Assembly (NCBI GenBank): GCA_016936695.1
Contig: JAFGXK010000182.1
Coordinates: 1 to 15,496 of the forward strand
DNA from: Bacteroidales bacterium
GTDB taxonomy: Bacteria; Bacteroidota; Bacteroidia; Bacteroidales; VadinHA17
Length of the DNA stretch: 15,496 nt
Reading direction: 5' to 3'
Positions 1 to 7,938 of this stretch are shown piece by piece. Within the stretch, counting starts at the first letter, position 1, and each line of letters starts with the position of its first letter. The position numbers and the translations under genes are program-made. The notes beneath the pieces are model-generated. The model did not search any database. It saw nothing but the letters and a program-made list of their open reading frames with translations, and was not told the DNA's origin.

Positions 1-41
1 CTTTCAGCCAGAATTTGGGTTAAGGTGTTAATTGTTTAACA

Positions 42-3000
42 TTGTTTAAATCAGGGAAAAACAAGCTGACCGGTATAGTATCTGTAATCCTGTTATTATC
101 ACTCCCATCCGGGGCACAGACAGGAAACAATTTTAAATACCGGTTTAACGGTAATATACAGGACAAGCTGGTAATTGCCGGCGAATCTTCTATTGTCATT
201 AACTACAACCTTCCTGAGCTGTCTATCGATAACATTACCAATGACAACGGTATTTTCTACCGTCTTTCCGCACCCGGACATACGACCACACAGGAACCCG
301 GCAAACCAGAGCTTCCGGTTTTCAGCCGCCTTATTTCAATTCCCGCCGAAACTAAATACAGGATAAGAATAACGTCTGTTGAGTCGACAAGGATAAAACC
401 TTCCGGAAATAAAATAAACGGCAGACTGTACCCGAGGCAACATGGTGAAATCAAGCAGGATTTACCCCAAAAACCAGAATTTGTGATTGACAGAAAATTG
501 TACTCGGCCAGAGGTCTTCTTAAAGGTGATACTGTCAGGATTGAAAAGGTAGGCAAGCTTCGGGGGAATGATCTTTCAACCCTGGTTATTTCGCCCGTCA
601 AGTATGATCCGGCCTCCAATTCGCTGGATGTAATAACGGCAATGAAGATTGAAATCACATGGACAGGAGGTGTGCCATCTTATTCAAAATCAACACCTGC
701 CGGGGAATCTGCTCTATTTGCAAATACTCTTGATAAAGGTGTCCTGAACTATTATCCTGGTGAGATCATTACAGGCTACTCCGATCAGCCTGTCGAAATG
801 ATTATAGTCACCGATACTTCCTACAGTGAGATTCTGAAACCTTTCTTAAGATGGAAAAGGCAGAAGGGATACAGGGTGAACGTACTTTATTACGGAGAAG
901 GGCTGGCCGGCAGTCATTTTTCAGAATTGAAGGAATCTATTTCAAGCATTTACACTTCATCCAAAGCTGACGGACATGCCCCTGAATATCTGCTTATTAT
1001 CGGTGATGTTTCTAAAATTCCCTACTATGGAACCGGGAACGTTACTGATATGTACTATGGCGAATTTGACGGTAATGGTGATTATCTGCCCGATATGTAT
1101 ATAGGCAGAATTCCTGCAAAAGATACTGCTTCTGTCAGAACGGTTGTCGGGAAGATTCTGGAATATGAAAAGTTCATGTTCGCCGACACAAACAGATTTT
1201 ATTCAAATGCCATGGCTCTGGCTGGCAAGGATGAAAGTTATTCAAGCTATATGAACGGACAGGTAAAATATGCAGTCTCAAATTACCTTACTCCTGCCAA
1301 CAGGATTGATGAATACCACTTTTACTATCCCGACGGATATACTAAAAAGGATTCGGTAATGAAGCTCATTTCAGGGGGACTATCCTTTATAAATTACTCC
1401 GGACACGGTACATCGGCCGGATGGCTTCACATAGATATCAAATCGCCCGATATAAAAACCCTCACCAACAAGAGCAGATATCCCCTGATCATCAGTAATG
1501 CTTGCCGTACCGCACAATTCAACGATACTGCTTCATTCGGAAATAAAATGCTGGTTTCACGCGACAAGGGGGCAATTGGATTCATTGGCTGCACAAATGA
1601 TTCATACTGGGATGAAGATTTTATGTGGGCTGTGGGACCTGGTACGCCAAGCGATAACCCTAAATATTCAGAAACAGGCCTGGGGGCCCTCGACAGGTTG
1701 TTTCACACCCATGGGGAGCTTCCTTCTGACTGGTACATCAACATGGGCCAGATTAATTACGCAGGCAACCTTGCTGTCAGTGCAACATCTTCACTTAAAA
1801 AGAAATATTATTGGGAAACTTATGCTGTAATCGGCGATCCCAGTCTTATACCCGTGATCGGAGTTCCCCGGGAATTTGACATTACCCTTCCCGACACCCT
1901 GCCGCGGGGGATCAGTTCGTGGTCATTAACGGCTGAACCCTTCTCTTATGTCGCTATTTCGGATTTCGAAAACCTTTGGGATGCATCATTTGCAAGTCCG
2001 TCGGGAGCATTGGATCTCAGTTTTCCTTCTGTGTCTGCAGATTCATGCCTGGTTGTAATTACCGGTCAGAACAGGATCCCTGTTATCAAGACCATTTACT
2101 TTGCCAGCAGCAACCAGGGATATATTAACCTTTCTTCATCAGCCATTAATGATGCAGACGAGAACAATAACGGCTTTGCCGATTTTGGTGAAACCTTCTA
2201 TCTCCGACTTAAAATTGGCAATCTGGGAATGACTGGAATATCAGACCTTACGGCGTCAATTTCCTCTGATTCAGAATGGATAACCATAAACAATAATACA
2301 GCCCTGATTCCTTCAATACCCGGACGATCTGAAATTACTCTCGATAACGTACTTCAGCTTACTCTCGACGAGAACATCCCGGACCAGGGCATTGTTACAA
2401 TTGACCTGATTCTGAAGGACAATCTGACCGAAAAGAAATACAGGATAGATATCACCGTTCATGCACCGATGCTTGAAATCATAAACTGCATTATCGATGA
2501 TTCCGCACTTGGGAACAACAATGCTGCCGCAGAGCCCGGCGAAAATTTCACCCTGATCTTCCAGGTCAGGAACCTTGGATCCAGCAGTACGTCAGGACAG
2601 TTTTCAATTAGTCCTCTGAGCAGCAGACTCGAAATTATCGATTCTAACCTGAAATCAGGGACTCTGCAATTCGGAATAATTTCAGAGATCCCGGTTCTGG
2701 CCAAGCTTTCAGAATCTTCTCAATATGGTGATTACATAAAATTGCAATCGATACTCGACTGCTCCCCATATATTGTGAACAAGGATTTTGTAATCAGGGT
2801 CGGAAGAGTAAGGGAGAGCTTTGAATCATCATCATTCAGAGTATTTCCATGGATTAATCTCAGTGAGAAGCCATGGGTTATAACTCAGACAAACGCTTTC
2901 GACGGAATAATATCGGCCCGGTCGGGAATCATAAGCCATAATGCAACTTCATCACTTTTCATGAGAACCTCCTTCGAGGAAGCCGATACAGTTAAGTTTT

Positions 3001-3818
3001 TCGTCAAAGTCTCATCGGAGCTTAATTATGATTACTTCTTTTTCTCGGTCAACGGAAATGAAATAATACGCAGATCGGGAGAAACCAGCTGGGAGAAAAT
3101 AGCAGTACCCGTCGATGCGGGGATTAACCTGCTTGAATGGACCTTTATAAAGGATAACTCCGTTTCACAAGGAGGAGATGGTGCCTGGATTGATCTGATT
3201 GACTTCTCTCGAGTCTCACTTGTGAATTATATCAGCAGGGATATTGAAGTGGCCCGCATTGTAAGTCCTCTTCAGAAAGATGTTTACGGCCAGGAAATTG
3301 TCTCTGTGAAAGTTCTTAATGCGGGAAGGGACACTCTCAACAGTTTCTTTCTGGCCTATACAGTAAACAACAGGCAACCAGTGGTTCAGCAATTCAAGGA
3401 AAAAATTGCACCTTTTCAGGATTCCGTAACTATTGAATTTGACCGGAGAGCCGACCTGGATCTCAGCGGTACCTATAACATTACAGTGTATGGATTAGGC
3501 AATGAAGATGACTATCTTCTCAATGACACTCTGAAATTAAGCGTTGTCAACACCGAAGTAAGTGAATCAGCCACTTTGTTCCCAAATCCCTTCACCGACC
3601 GTATTAATATAATAATCAACTCAAAAACCGACCGGGCAGTCAGGATTAGTTTAACAAACACCGCCGGCCGGCAGGTTATTTCGTTAAGGGAACCTCTGAC
3701 AGCCGGAGAAAACCAGATAATCATAAACACCAGTCACCTTAGTCCGGGAATTTATATTGTAAATATCACCGGACCCAACGCTCCCAGAGCCTACTCCCTT
3801 ATTAAAATCAAACGCTAA
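42..3818 (+). CDS. Secreted gingipain-like C25 cysteine peptidase with T9SS C-terminal sorting domain
   Basis: Predicted extracellular or surface cysteine endopeptidase of family C25, exported by Sec and then T9SS. An N-terminal signal peptide (about residues 1-25, hydrophobic VSVILLLSL) precedes a gingipain-type propeptide (about 60-250; GKPELPVFSRLISIP is typical). The C25 catalytic domain spans about 253-610. Its catalytic His455 lies in SGHG and Cys488 in SNAC; the 33-residue spacing matches my recollection of gingipain RgpB. Two similar beta-sandwich repeats begin near D704 and D819 (ENNNG/GNNNA, then GE and a GNLG/RNLG strand). A jelly-roll-like domain (about 925-1060) and a CARDB-like domain (from about 1075) follow. 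Residues 1177-1258 are the sorting domain, starting LFPNPF and ending in a Lys/Arg-rich tail. The start is TTG at 42, preceded by an in-frame stop at 21-23; no ATG in between. PorU is less likely because the Cys context and propeptide are gingipain-like. Cleavage specificity is unknown. Confidence 0.92.
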   Translation: MFKSGKNKLTGIVSVILLLSLPSGAQTGNNFKYRFNGNIQDKLVIAGESSIVINYNLPELSIDNITNDNGIFYRLSAPGHTTTQEPGKPELPVFSRLISIPAETKYRIRITSVESTRIKPSGNKINGRLYPRQHGEIKQDLPQKPEFVIDRKLYSARGLLKGDTVRIEKVGKLRGNDLSTLVISPVKYDPASNSLDVITAMKIEITWTGGVPSYSKSTPAGESALFANTLDKGVLNYYPGEIITGYSDQPVEMIIVTDTSYSEILKPFLRWKRQKGYRVNVLYYGEGLAGSHFSELKESISSIYTSSKADGHAPEYLLIIGDVSKIPYYGTGNVTDMYYGEFDGNGDYLPDMYIGRIPAKDTASVRTVVGKILEYEKFMFADTNRFYSNAMALAGKDESYSSYMNGQVKYAVSNYLTPANRIDEYHFYYPDGYTKKDSVMKLISGGLSFINYSGHGTSAGWLHIDIKSPDIKTLTNKSRYPLIISNACRTAQFNDTASFGNKMLVSRDKGAIGFIGCTNDSYWDEDFMWAVGPGTPSDNPKYSETGLGALDRLFHTHGELPSDWYINMGQINYAGNLAVSATSSLKKKYYWETYAVIGDPSLIPVIGVPREFDITLPDTLPRGISSWSLTAEPFSYVAISDFENLWDASFASPSGALDLSFPSVSADSCLVVITGQNRIPVIKTIYFASSNQGYINLSSSAINDADENNNGFADFGETFYLRLKIGNLGMTGISDLTASISSDSEWITINNNTALIPSIPGRSEITLDNVLQLTLDENIPDQGIVTIDLILKDNLTEKKYRIDITVHAPMLEIINCIIDDSALGNNNAAAEPGENFTLIFQVRNLGSSSTSGQFSISPLSSRLEIIDSNLKSGTLQFGIISEIPVLAKLSESSQYGDYIKLQSILDCSPYIVNKDFVIRVGRVRESFESSSFRVFPWINLSEKPWVITQTNAFDGIISARSGIISHNATSSLFMRTSFEEADTVKFFVKVSSELNYDYFFFSVNGNEIIRRSGETSWEKIAVPVDAGINLLEWTFIKDNSVSQGGDGAWIDLIDFSRVSLVNYISRDIEVARIVSPLQKDVYGQEIVSVKVLNAGRDTLNSFFLAYTVNNRQPVVQQFKEKIAPFQDSVTIEFDRRADLDLSGTYNITVYGLGNEDDYLLNDTLKLSVVNTEVSESATLFPNPFTDRINIIINSKTDRAVRISLTNTAGRQVISLREPLTAGENQIIINTSHLSPGIYIVNITGPNAPRAYSLIKIKR

Positions 3819-3823
3819 AGATA

Positions 3824-4414
3824 ATGACCGGAAAACAGCCGACTTATGAGCAGGCCCTTGAACTGCTCCGGAAATACAATAAATCTGAAAGTCTCCGTAA
3901 ACATGCTTATGCCGTGGAGGGGGTAATGAGACATATGGCAAGGAAAGCCGGTGAAGATGAGGAATTATGGGGGATTATTGGTCTTATTCATGACCTCGAT
4001 TATGAAATGTACCCTGACCAGCACTGCACAATGACAGAAAAGATCCTAATTGAAAACAACTGGCCCGCGGAGTATATTCGAGCAGTCATGAGCCATGGAT
4101 GGGGACTGGTTACGGATATAAAACCGGAAACCAGGCTTGAAAAAACCATCTATGCGATTGATGAGCTTACCGGCTTGGTTGCCACAAGCGCACTGGTTCG
4201 GCCGTCAAGGAGCGTGATGGATATGGAAACCCGGTCGGTGAAAAAAAAATGGAACGACAAGAGGTTTGCCGCCGGTGTCGACCGTTCTGTGATCGAGAAG
4301 GGAGCTGAAATGCTCGGAGTAACCCTTGATGAACTGATTACCGACTGCATCATGGGCATGAGGGAAGTTGCAGACCGTATCGGTCTCAGGGGAAACTTAC
4401 TCTCCAATGAATAA
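3824..4414 (+). CDS. HD-superfamily hydrolase
   Basis: A 196-residue cytoplasmic protein with an HD-type metal-dependent phosphohydrolase domain. The metal-binding signature is visible in order: His27 (KHAYAVE), His56-Asp57 (LIHDLDYEMYPDQH), His91 (MSHGWG) and Asp113 (YAIDELTG). It resembles the COG2316-like 'predicted HD superfamily hydrolase' group, whose substrate is not established. No other domain, signal peptide or membrane segment is seen. The ATG at 3824 lies 5 bases after the stop of the C25 peptidase gene with no room for a promoter, so the two are probably cotranscribed, although one product is secreted and the other cytoplasmic. A functional link is not implied. The C-terminal third (about 130-185) is helical and continues the family fold. 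Confidence 0.88.
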   Translation: MTGKQPTYEQALELLRKYNKSESLRKHAYAVEGVMRHMARKAGEDEELWGIIGLIHDLDYEMYPDQHCTMTEKILIENNWPAEYIRAVMSHGWGLVTDIKPETRLEKTIYAIDELTGLVATSALVRPSRSVMDMETRSVKKKWNDKRFAAGVDRSVIEKGAEMLGVTLDELITDCIMGMREVADRIGLRGNLLSNE

Positions 4415-4416
4415 AA

Positions 4417-4444
4417 ACAGGGAAACCCCAGAGGATTTCCCTGT
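4417..4444 (-). terminator. Rho-independent terminator for the minus-strand DUF1080 operon
   Basis: A perfect 9-bp stem (ACAGGGAAA at 4417-4425, TTTCCCTGT at 4436-4444) has a 10-base loop. Read on the minus strand it is followed directly by TTTTATT, a weak U-tract, and it lies 31 bases past the stop of the DUF1080 lipoprotein gene. In the plus direction no T-run follows, so it may not terminate the peptidase/HD transcript efficiently. Confidence 0.6.
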
Positions 4445-4475
4445 CTGAAGAAATGAAAAAACTGTATCCGGTAAA

Positions 4476-5237
4476 TTACAGCTCTTTTATTTTGATATTC
4501 CTGAACCAGACATCATTGCCGTGGTCCTGTAGTCCTATAAAACCCTCTCTTGCAGGTTCCACAAATCTTGGCCAATCCTTGAATTTTGAGTTGGCCACCA
4601 TGTTTTTCCATGCATCTGTCCAGAGATGGAATTCAACCACATTGGCGTCATTCTGCTTGAATACAACAGTTCCCTGATAGCACAGGATGCCTGCCTTGTT
4701 CCATTCTCCTGCAGGCTTTGTGTTCTGGGGAACTGCAGGAATAAGGTCATAAAGTGAACCTGCCTTGCGGTTTCCGTCTACACCAAGCTGAGCATCCGGG
4801 TGACGTTCATTGTCAAGTATCTGCATTTCAGGAGACGACATATAAATTGCTTCTTCTGGAACTTCCTGGGCAAGGAAAAAGATACCGCTGTTGCCTCCTT
4901 CGGAAATCTTCCATTCAAGTGAAAGCTCAAAGTTGCTGAACTTCTTGTCAAAGATAATGTCACCACCCGCACCGCCGGCTTCACCAGCACCCGAACCAAT
5001 GCAATGAAGTGTTCCGTCAACGATTTCCCAGCCGCTCGGCGGAAATGTTGATTTGTTGTAACCGCGCCAGCCGGCAGTAGATGTCCCGTCAAACAGCACT
5101 GTCCAGCCTTCATCAGCCGCTGGCTGTGCCTGTTCTGTGGCTGTATCTTCAGCACCTGCCTTCTTCCCTTTGGAACCGCAGGAGGAAGCAAGGCCAAGAA
5201 TCAGAACACACGATAAAATAATAGTCAACTGTCTCAT
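4476..5237 (-). CDS. DUF1080 (3-keto-disaccharide hydrolase family) lipoprotein
   Basis: A 253-residue exported lipoprotein. The signal peptide ends in LASSC with Cys20 as probable lipidation site; a low-complexity Ala/Glu linker (about 24-43) follows. The rest (about 44-253) is one DUF1080 domain, a concanavalin-like beta-sandwich now named 3-keto-disaccharide hydrolase in domain databases. Family hallmarks are WTVLFDGTSTAGW (45-57), EWKISEGGNSGIF (108-120), EMQILDN (137-143), AGSLYD (159-164), GEWN (177-180) and the C-terminal LQDHGNDVWFRNIKIKEL (236-253). The same C-terminal pattern occurs in the second DUF1080 protein of this locus, so they are paralogues. The likely role is cleavage of oxidised (3-keto) glycosides in the periplasm or at a membrane surface, but members of this family vary and the substrate is unknown. 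It is the last gene of the minus-strand operon; a strong hairpin lies just upstream. Confidence 0.9.
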   Translation of the reverse strand: MRQLTIILSCVLILGLASSCGSKGKKAGAEDTATEQAQPAADEGWTVLFDGTSTAGWRGYNKSTFPPSGWEIVDGTLHCIGSGAGEAGGAGGDIIFDKKFSNFELSLEWKISEGGNSGIFFLAQEVPEEAIYMSSPEMQILDNERHPDAQLGVDGNRKAGSLYDLIPAVPQNTKPAGEWNKAGILCYQGTVVFKQNDANVVEFHLWTDAWKNMVANSKFKDWPRFVEPAREGFIGLQDHGNDVWFRNIKIKEL

Positions 5238-5258
5238 ACTTCTTTTTAATATTATTAA

Positions 5259-5283
5259 GCGGAGACGGAATTACCGTCTCCGC
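5259..5283 (-). other. Perfect intergenic hairpin inside the operon
   Basis: GCGGAGACGG at 5259-5268 and CCGTCTCCGC at 5274-5283 form a perfect 10-bp, GC-rich stem with the 5-base loop AATTA (plus strand). It lies between the Gfo/Idh/MocA stop (5305) and the DUF1080 lipoprotein start (5237), both minus strand. On the minus strand it is followed by TTAATAATATT rather than a clean T-run. A leaky terminator, an RNA-processing site or an mRNA-stabilising 3' end of the oxidoreductase cistron are all possible. No TAnnTTTG element lies in this gap, so the downstream gene probably depends on transcription passing this structure. Confidence 0.7.
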
Positions 5284-5304
5284 GGAAATTAAACAATTAT
5301 AAAG

Positions 5305-6792
5305 CTATACAGGCATATCGGGCAATGACCAAGGTGCACGGTAGTTATGCTTAATCATTTCGTTTGCAAACTCCTGTGCATTCATTGTAAGATTGGGTCT
5401 GTCAAACTTCGGATCACCGTCAACGATGGTGAAGTTGTCAGATATGGTAAGTCTTACCTTATCGTCGGCCGAGATATTGGTGAACTGCATTTTTTCTCCG
5501 TTCCATTCGAGTTCCTTGTTGAGTCCCTGCAGCCTGACGGCGAGAACACCCATCACAACCATTTCGTTGAATGGTCCTGCTTCCGAGAAATCTGATTTGG
5601 TAATCACCCTGCTTTCAGGTGATTCCTTGCATGCGCGTACCCAGTCCATTTCATGGGTTACGCCATCGGGAAGCCTGCGCTCTGTTTTGGGAACAACAGG
5701 TACACGGCCAGAAAGAAGCCATGGATCCCTTCCGTAGCAACCGCAGATCAGCTTGTCTTTTGTACCGTGGAAGATAACCCCACCACCAGCATTGTTCATA
5801 TTCTTGCCGGCCGGCCATCCTGTAGGTTTAGCAGGCTGTAATCCGCCGTCATACCATATGACTTCCACTTCGGGATAGGTCATTTTTGCCCTTTTGGGTG
5901 TCGGTCTGGCAGGATAAACAAGATTAACCATCTGTGCATTGGGAGCGCAATCGGTAAGCAGAAGTGTTGAGCTGCCCTGTGCCTTAATAGGATACTGAAG
6001 CTTCAGACCCTTGAATACAGGATGGAGAATATGACAAGCCATGTCACCGAGAGCGCCAGTCCCAAAGTCCCACCAGCCACGCCAGTTCCAGGGTGTATAA
6101 AGACTGTTGTAGGGGCGCATCTTGGCCGGGCCAATGAACAGATCCCAGTTGAGTGTTTCAGGAACCCACTCGCCCTTGGGAACATTCAGTCCCTGAGGCC
6201 ATATAGGCCTGTCGGTGAATGCTTCAACTTTCCTGACTTCTCCAATCTCGCCGTTCTGAAGCCATTCAACTGTTAAGTTAACACCTTCGCCCGATGATCC
6301 CTGGTTACCCATCTGTGTTGCCACTTTATGCTTTGCAGCAAGCTTGGTGAGGAGCCTTGATTCATAAACTGTATGGGTCAGAGGTTTCTGAACATAAACA
6401 TGTTTCCCGAGTGTCATACCGGTGGCAGCAACGATGGCATGAGTATGGTCGGCTGTGGCAACTATAACAGCATCAATAGACTTACCCATTTCATCGTACA
6501 TCTTACGCCAGTCCCAGTAAGGTTTTGCATTTGGATTTGCAGCGAATACTTCCTTTGAGTATCCCCAGTCCACATCGCACAAGGCAACAATGTTCTCTGT
6601 CGGAGAAACAGCCTTAAGGTTCGAGTTACCCATGCCTCCGATCCCTACGACTGCAATATTCAGTTTGTCACTTGGAGCCTTATGGCCCAATCCGCTGACA
6701 ACCGAACTGGGCAGAATGGTAAGCCCTGCAGCAACAGCTCCGGTTGTCCCGAGAAAATTGCGTCTCGTAATCTGTTTGGAATTTTCTTTCAT
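5305..6792 (-). CDS. Tat-exported Gfo/Idh/MocA family oxidoreductase
   Basis: A 495-residue NAD(P)-dependent sugar or glycoside oxidoreductase, probably periplasmic. The N-terminus carries a twin-arginine signal (TRRNFLG, Arg10-Arg11, then a hydrophobic stretch to about residue 33), so it would be folded with cofactor before export. The Rossmann fold follows: GIGGMG at 50-55, the acidic CDVDW strand end at 72-76, and QKP at 135-137, where Lys136 is the expected catalytic or cofactor-contacting lysine (Gln replaces the commoner Glu). The C-terminal alpha/beta substrate domain includes GDMACH with Asp250 and His254. The ATG at 6792 was chosen over an upstream in-frame ATG at 6909 because the latter would put 39 unrelated residues before the Tat signal. 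It lies between two DUF1080 genes, which suggests an oxidise-then-cleave scheme on glycosides. No promoter motif is seen in the 126 bases upstream, consistent with cotranscription with the preceding DUF1080 gene. Confidence 0.92.
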   Translation of the reverse strand: MKENSKQITRRNFLGTTGAVAAGLTILPSSVVSGLGHKAPSDKLNIAVVGIGGMGNSNLKAVSPTENIVALCDVDWGYSKEVFAANPNAKPYWDWRKMYDEMGKSIDAVIVATADHTHAIVAATGMTLGKHVYVQKPLTHTVYESRLLTKLAAKHKVATQMGNQGSSGEGVNLTVEWLQNGEIGEVRKVEAFTDRPIWPQGLNVPKGEWVPETLNWDLFIGPAKMRPYNSLYTPWNWRGWWDFGTGALGDMACHILHPVFKGLKLQYPIKAQGSSTLLLTDCAPNAQMVNLVYPARPTPKRAKMTYPEVEVIWYDGGLQPAKPTGWPAGKNMNNAGGGVIFHGTKDKLICGCYGRDPWLLSGRVPVVPKTERRLPDGVTHEMDWVRACKESPESRVITKSDFSEAGPFNEMVVMGVLAVRLQGLNKELEWNGEKMQFTNISADDKVRLTISDNFTIVDGDPKFDRPNLTMNAQEFANEMIKHNYRAPWSLPDMPV

Positions 6793-6882
6793 CGTCAGGT
6801 ATTTTAAGTTTGTTATTAAGATTGGATTTATTTGTAAAAATAGTAAATTCTGAGTGAATAAATGCAATAATTGGCCCAAGTC

Positions 6883-6920
6883 GCCTGACCTTGCTCGATC
6901 AGGCAGCAAGAAACCTGATC
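6883..6920 (-). repeat. Interlocking inverted repeats at a gene junction
   Basis: On the plus strand GATCAGG (6897-6903) is complementary to CCTGATC (6914-6920). TCAGGC (6899-6904) is also complementary to GCCTGA (6883-6888), and CTTGCT (6890-6895) to AGCAAG (6905-6910). The central segment can thus pair with either neighbour, so the hairpins compete. One arm reaches into the stop codon (6919-6921) of the minus-strand DUF1080 gene. No T-run follows, so a simple intrinsic terminator is unlikely. An RNA structure between cistrons is possible; chance is not excluded. Confidence 0.5.
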
Positions 6921-7713
6921 AAAGCTCTCTGATCCAGATATTTCTGTAAGCAACCGGGTTTCCGTGATCCTGAAGAACAAGCGGCATGGCTCCGTGCTTC
7001 CTGACCGAATACTCTGGCATGCCAATATAAAGAGTCGGCCCCCTGAGACTTACATTGTTCTGGATAAGCACACCGTTATGAAGCACTGTCACCCTTGGAG
7101 GAGTAAACCATGCTAAACTGTCATCTTCGAAACGGGGAGCTGTATAAATAATATCATAACTCTGCCATTCTCCGGGTTTACGGCATGCGTTAACAAGTGG
7201 CGCATGCTGCTTGTAAAGGCTCCCAGCCTGTCCCTGAACATAGGTGGGATTATTATAGCTGTCGAGCACCTGCACTTCGTAAAGACTCTGAAGATAAACC
7301 CCGCTGTTTCCCCTTCCCTGTCCGTCGCCTTTCACTTCCGAAGGAGACTTCCACTCAATGTGGAGCTGAAAATCATTGAACTTCCTCTTTGTCTGAACAA
7401 CACCTGATCCCTTTACACAGACAAGGGTTCCGTTTTCGACAACCCATTTGGTCGGATTGCCCCTTGAGTCTTCCCATTCCTTGTTTACGTCTGAGCCGTC
7501 AAAAAGAACAATAGCGTCAGAGGGAGCCATGCCAACCTGTGCAGCGGGCTGAATTACCCGCACAGCCGGCTCAAAGAACTCCGTCATCTGTGGAGTCATC
7601 CTTGCCGGATACTCCTGTTTCCGCTGCGATTGAGGTGTGTTGCCCTGTTGTCCCTGTGCGGCGAAAAATGCAAAAGACAACAGCATCATAATTGAGATAA
7701 CTGACTTCTTCAT
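6919..7713 (-). CDS. Exported DUF1080 (3-keto-disaccharide hydrolase family) protein
   Basis: A 264-residue protein with a Sec signal peptide (MKKSVISIMMLLSFAFFAAQ, cleavage near 20-22) and no lipobox Cys, so probably soluble in the periplasm. A Gln/Pro-rich segment (about 22-65) precedes one DUF1080 domain (about 66-264). Hallmarks are AIVLFDGSD (67-75), IEWKSP (119-124), GRGNSGVYLQ (133-142), YEVQVLDS (145-152), AGSLYK (163-168), PGEWQSYDIIY (180-190) and the C-terminal LQDHGNPVAYRNIWIREL (247-264). It shares domain and motif order with the lipoprotein downstream but differs in anchoring and in the mid-domain, suggesting division of labour. It is likely the first gene of a three-gene minus-strand operon (DUF1080, oxidoreductase, DUF1080 lipoprotein), driven from the promoter-like site at 7801-7835. 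The catalytic role of DUF1080 is known from the family; the substrate here is not. Confidence 0.9.
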   Translation of the reverse strand: MKKSVISIMMLLSFAFFAAQGQQGNTPQSQRKQEYPARMTPQMTEFFEPAVRVIQPAAQVGMAPSDAIVLFDGSDVNKEWEDSRGNPTKWVVENGTLVCVKGSGVVQTKRKFNDFQLHIEWKSPSEVKGDGQGRGNSGVYLQSLYEVQVLDSYNNPTYVQGQAGSLYKQHAPLVNACRKPGEWQSYDIIYTAPRFEDDSLAWFTPPRVTVLHNGVLIQNNVSLRGPTLYIGMPEYSVRKHGAMPLVLQDHGNPVAYRNIWIREL

Positions 7714-7938
7714 AAGCTTCGATTTAGGTTTTTTTATTGATTATTTTGGTTCCATTCTATCCTGATGTGCATCAAATTATCGGATTTTAATACACACTTT
7801 CAAATTTAATCACATTTTAGATACAGCGAACCAAAGCATACTGTTTTAACCTTTTTTAATATCCTGACTTTCATTCATGCGTCTGTGTTATATTTTTCAT
7901 TTCAGAAAATAAACAATCTGCCAATCCCTCCGGGTTAC
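7714..7938. other. Intergenic region, 225 bases, with one promoter-like site
   Basis: This gap separates the transporter stop from the DUF1080 start on the same strand. It is AT-rich. Apart from the promoter-like pair at 7801-7835 I see no convincing hairpin, terminator or small ORF. The length and the promoter suggest the DUF1080 operon can be transcribed independently of the transporter. Confidence 0.6.
7801..7835 (-). promoter_or_regulatory. Bacteroidota-type promoter for the DUF1080 operon
   Basis: On the minus strand TTTG (7832-7835) is followed after 23 bases by TAAATTTG (7801-7808), a full match to TAnnTTTG. The spacing is at the long end of what is described for the -33/-7 Bacteroidota promoter. 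Transcription would begin near 7794, giving a leader of about 80 bases before the ATG at 7713. Confidence 0.5.

Noticed and set aside
257..658. Reverse-strand 133-residue frame inside the peptidase gene
   Set aside because: It is antisense to the peptidase propeptide, without domain features or a promoter; it is a shadow of the real gene, as are the similar frames within the other genes.
42..3818. Identity of the C25 protein as PorU, the T9SS sorting peptidase
   Set aside because: The His and Cys contexts (SGHG, SNAC), the gingipain-type propeptide and the typical sorting tail fit a secreted gingipain-like peptidase; the PorU-specific N-terminal pattern is not seen.
6793..6909. N-terminal extension of the oxidoreductase to an upstream ATG at 6909
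   Set aside because: The extra 39 residues would precede a complete Tat signal (TRRNFLG), so the ATG at 6792 is the sensible start.
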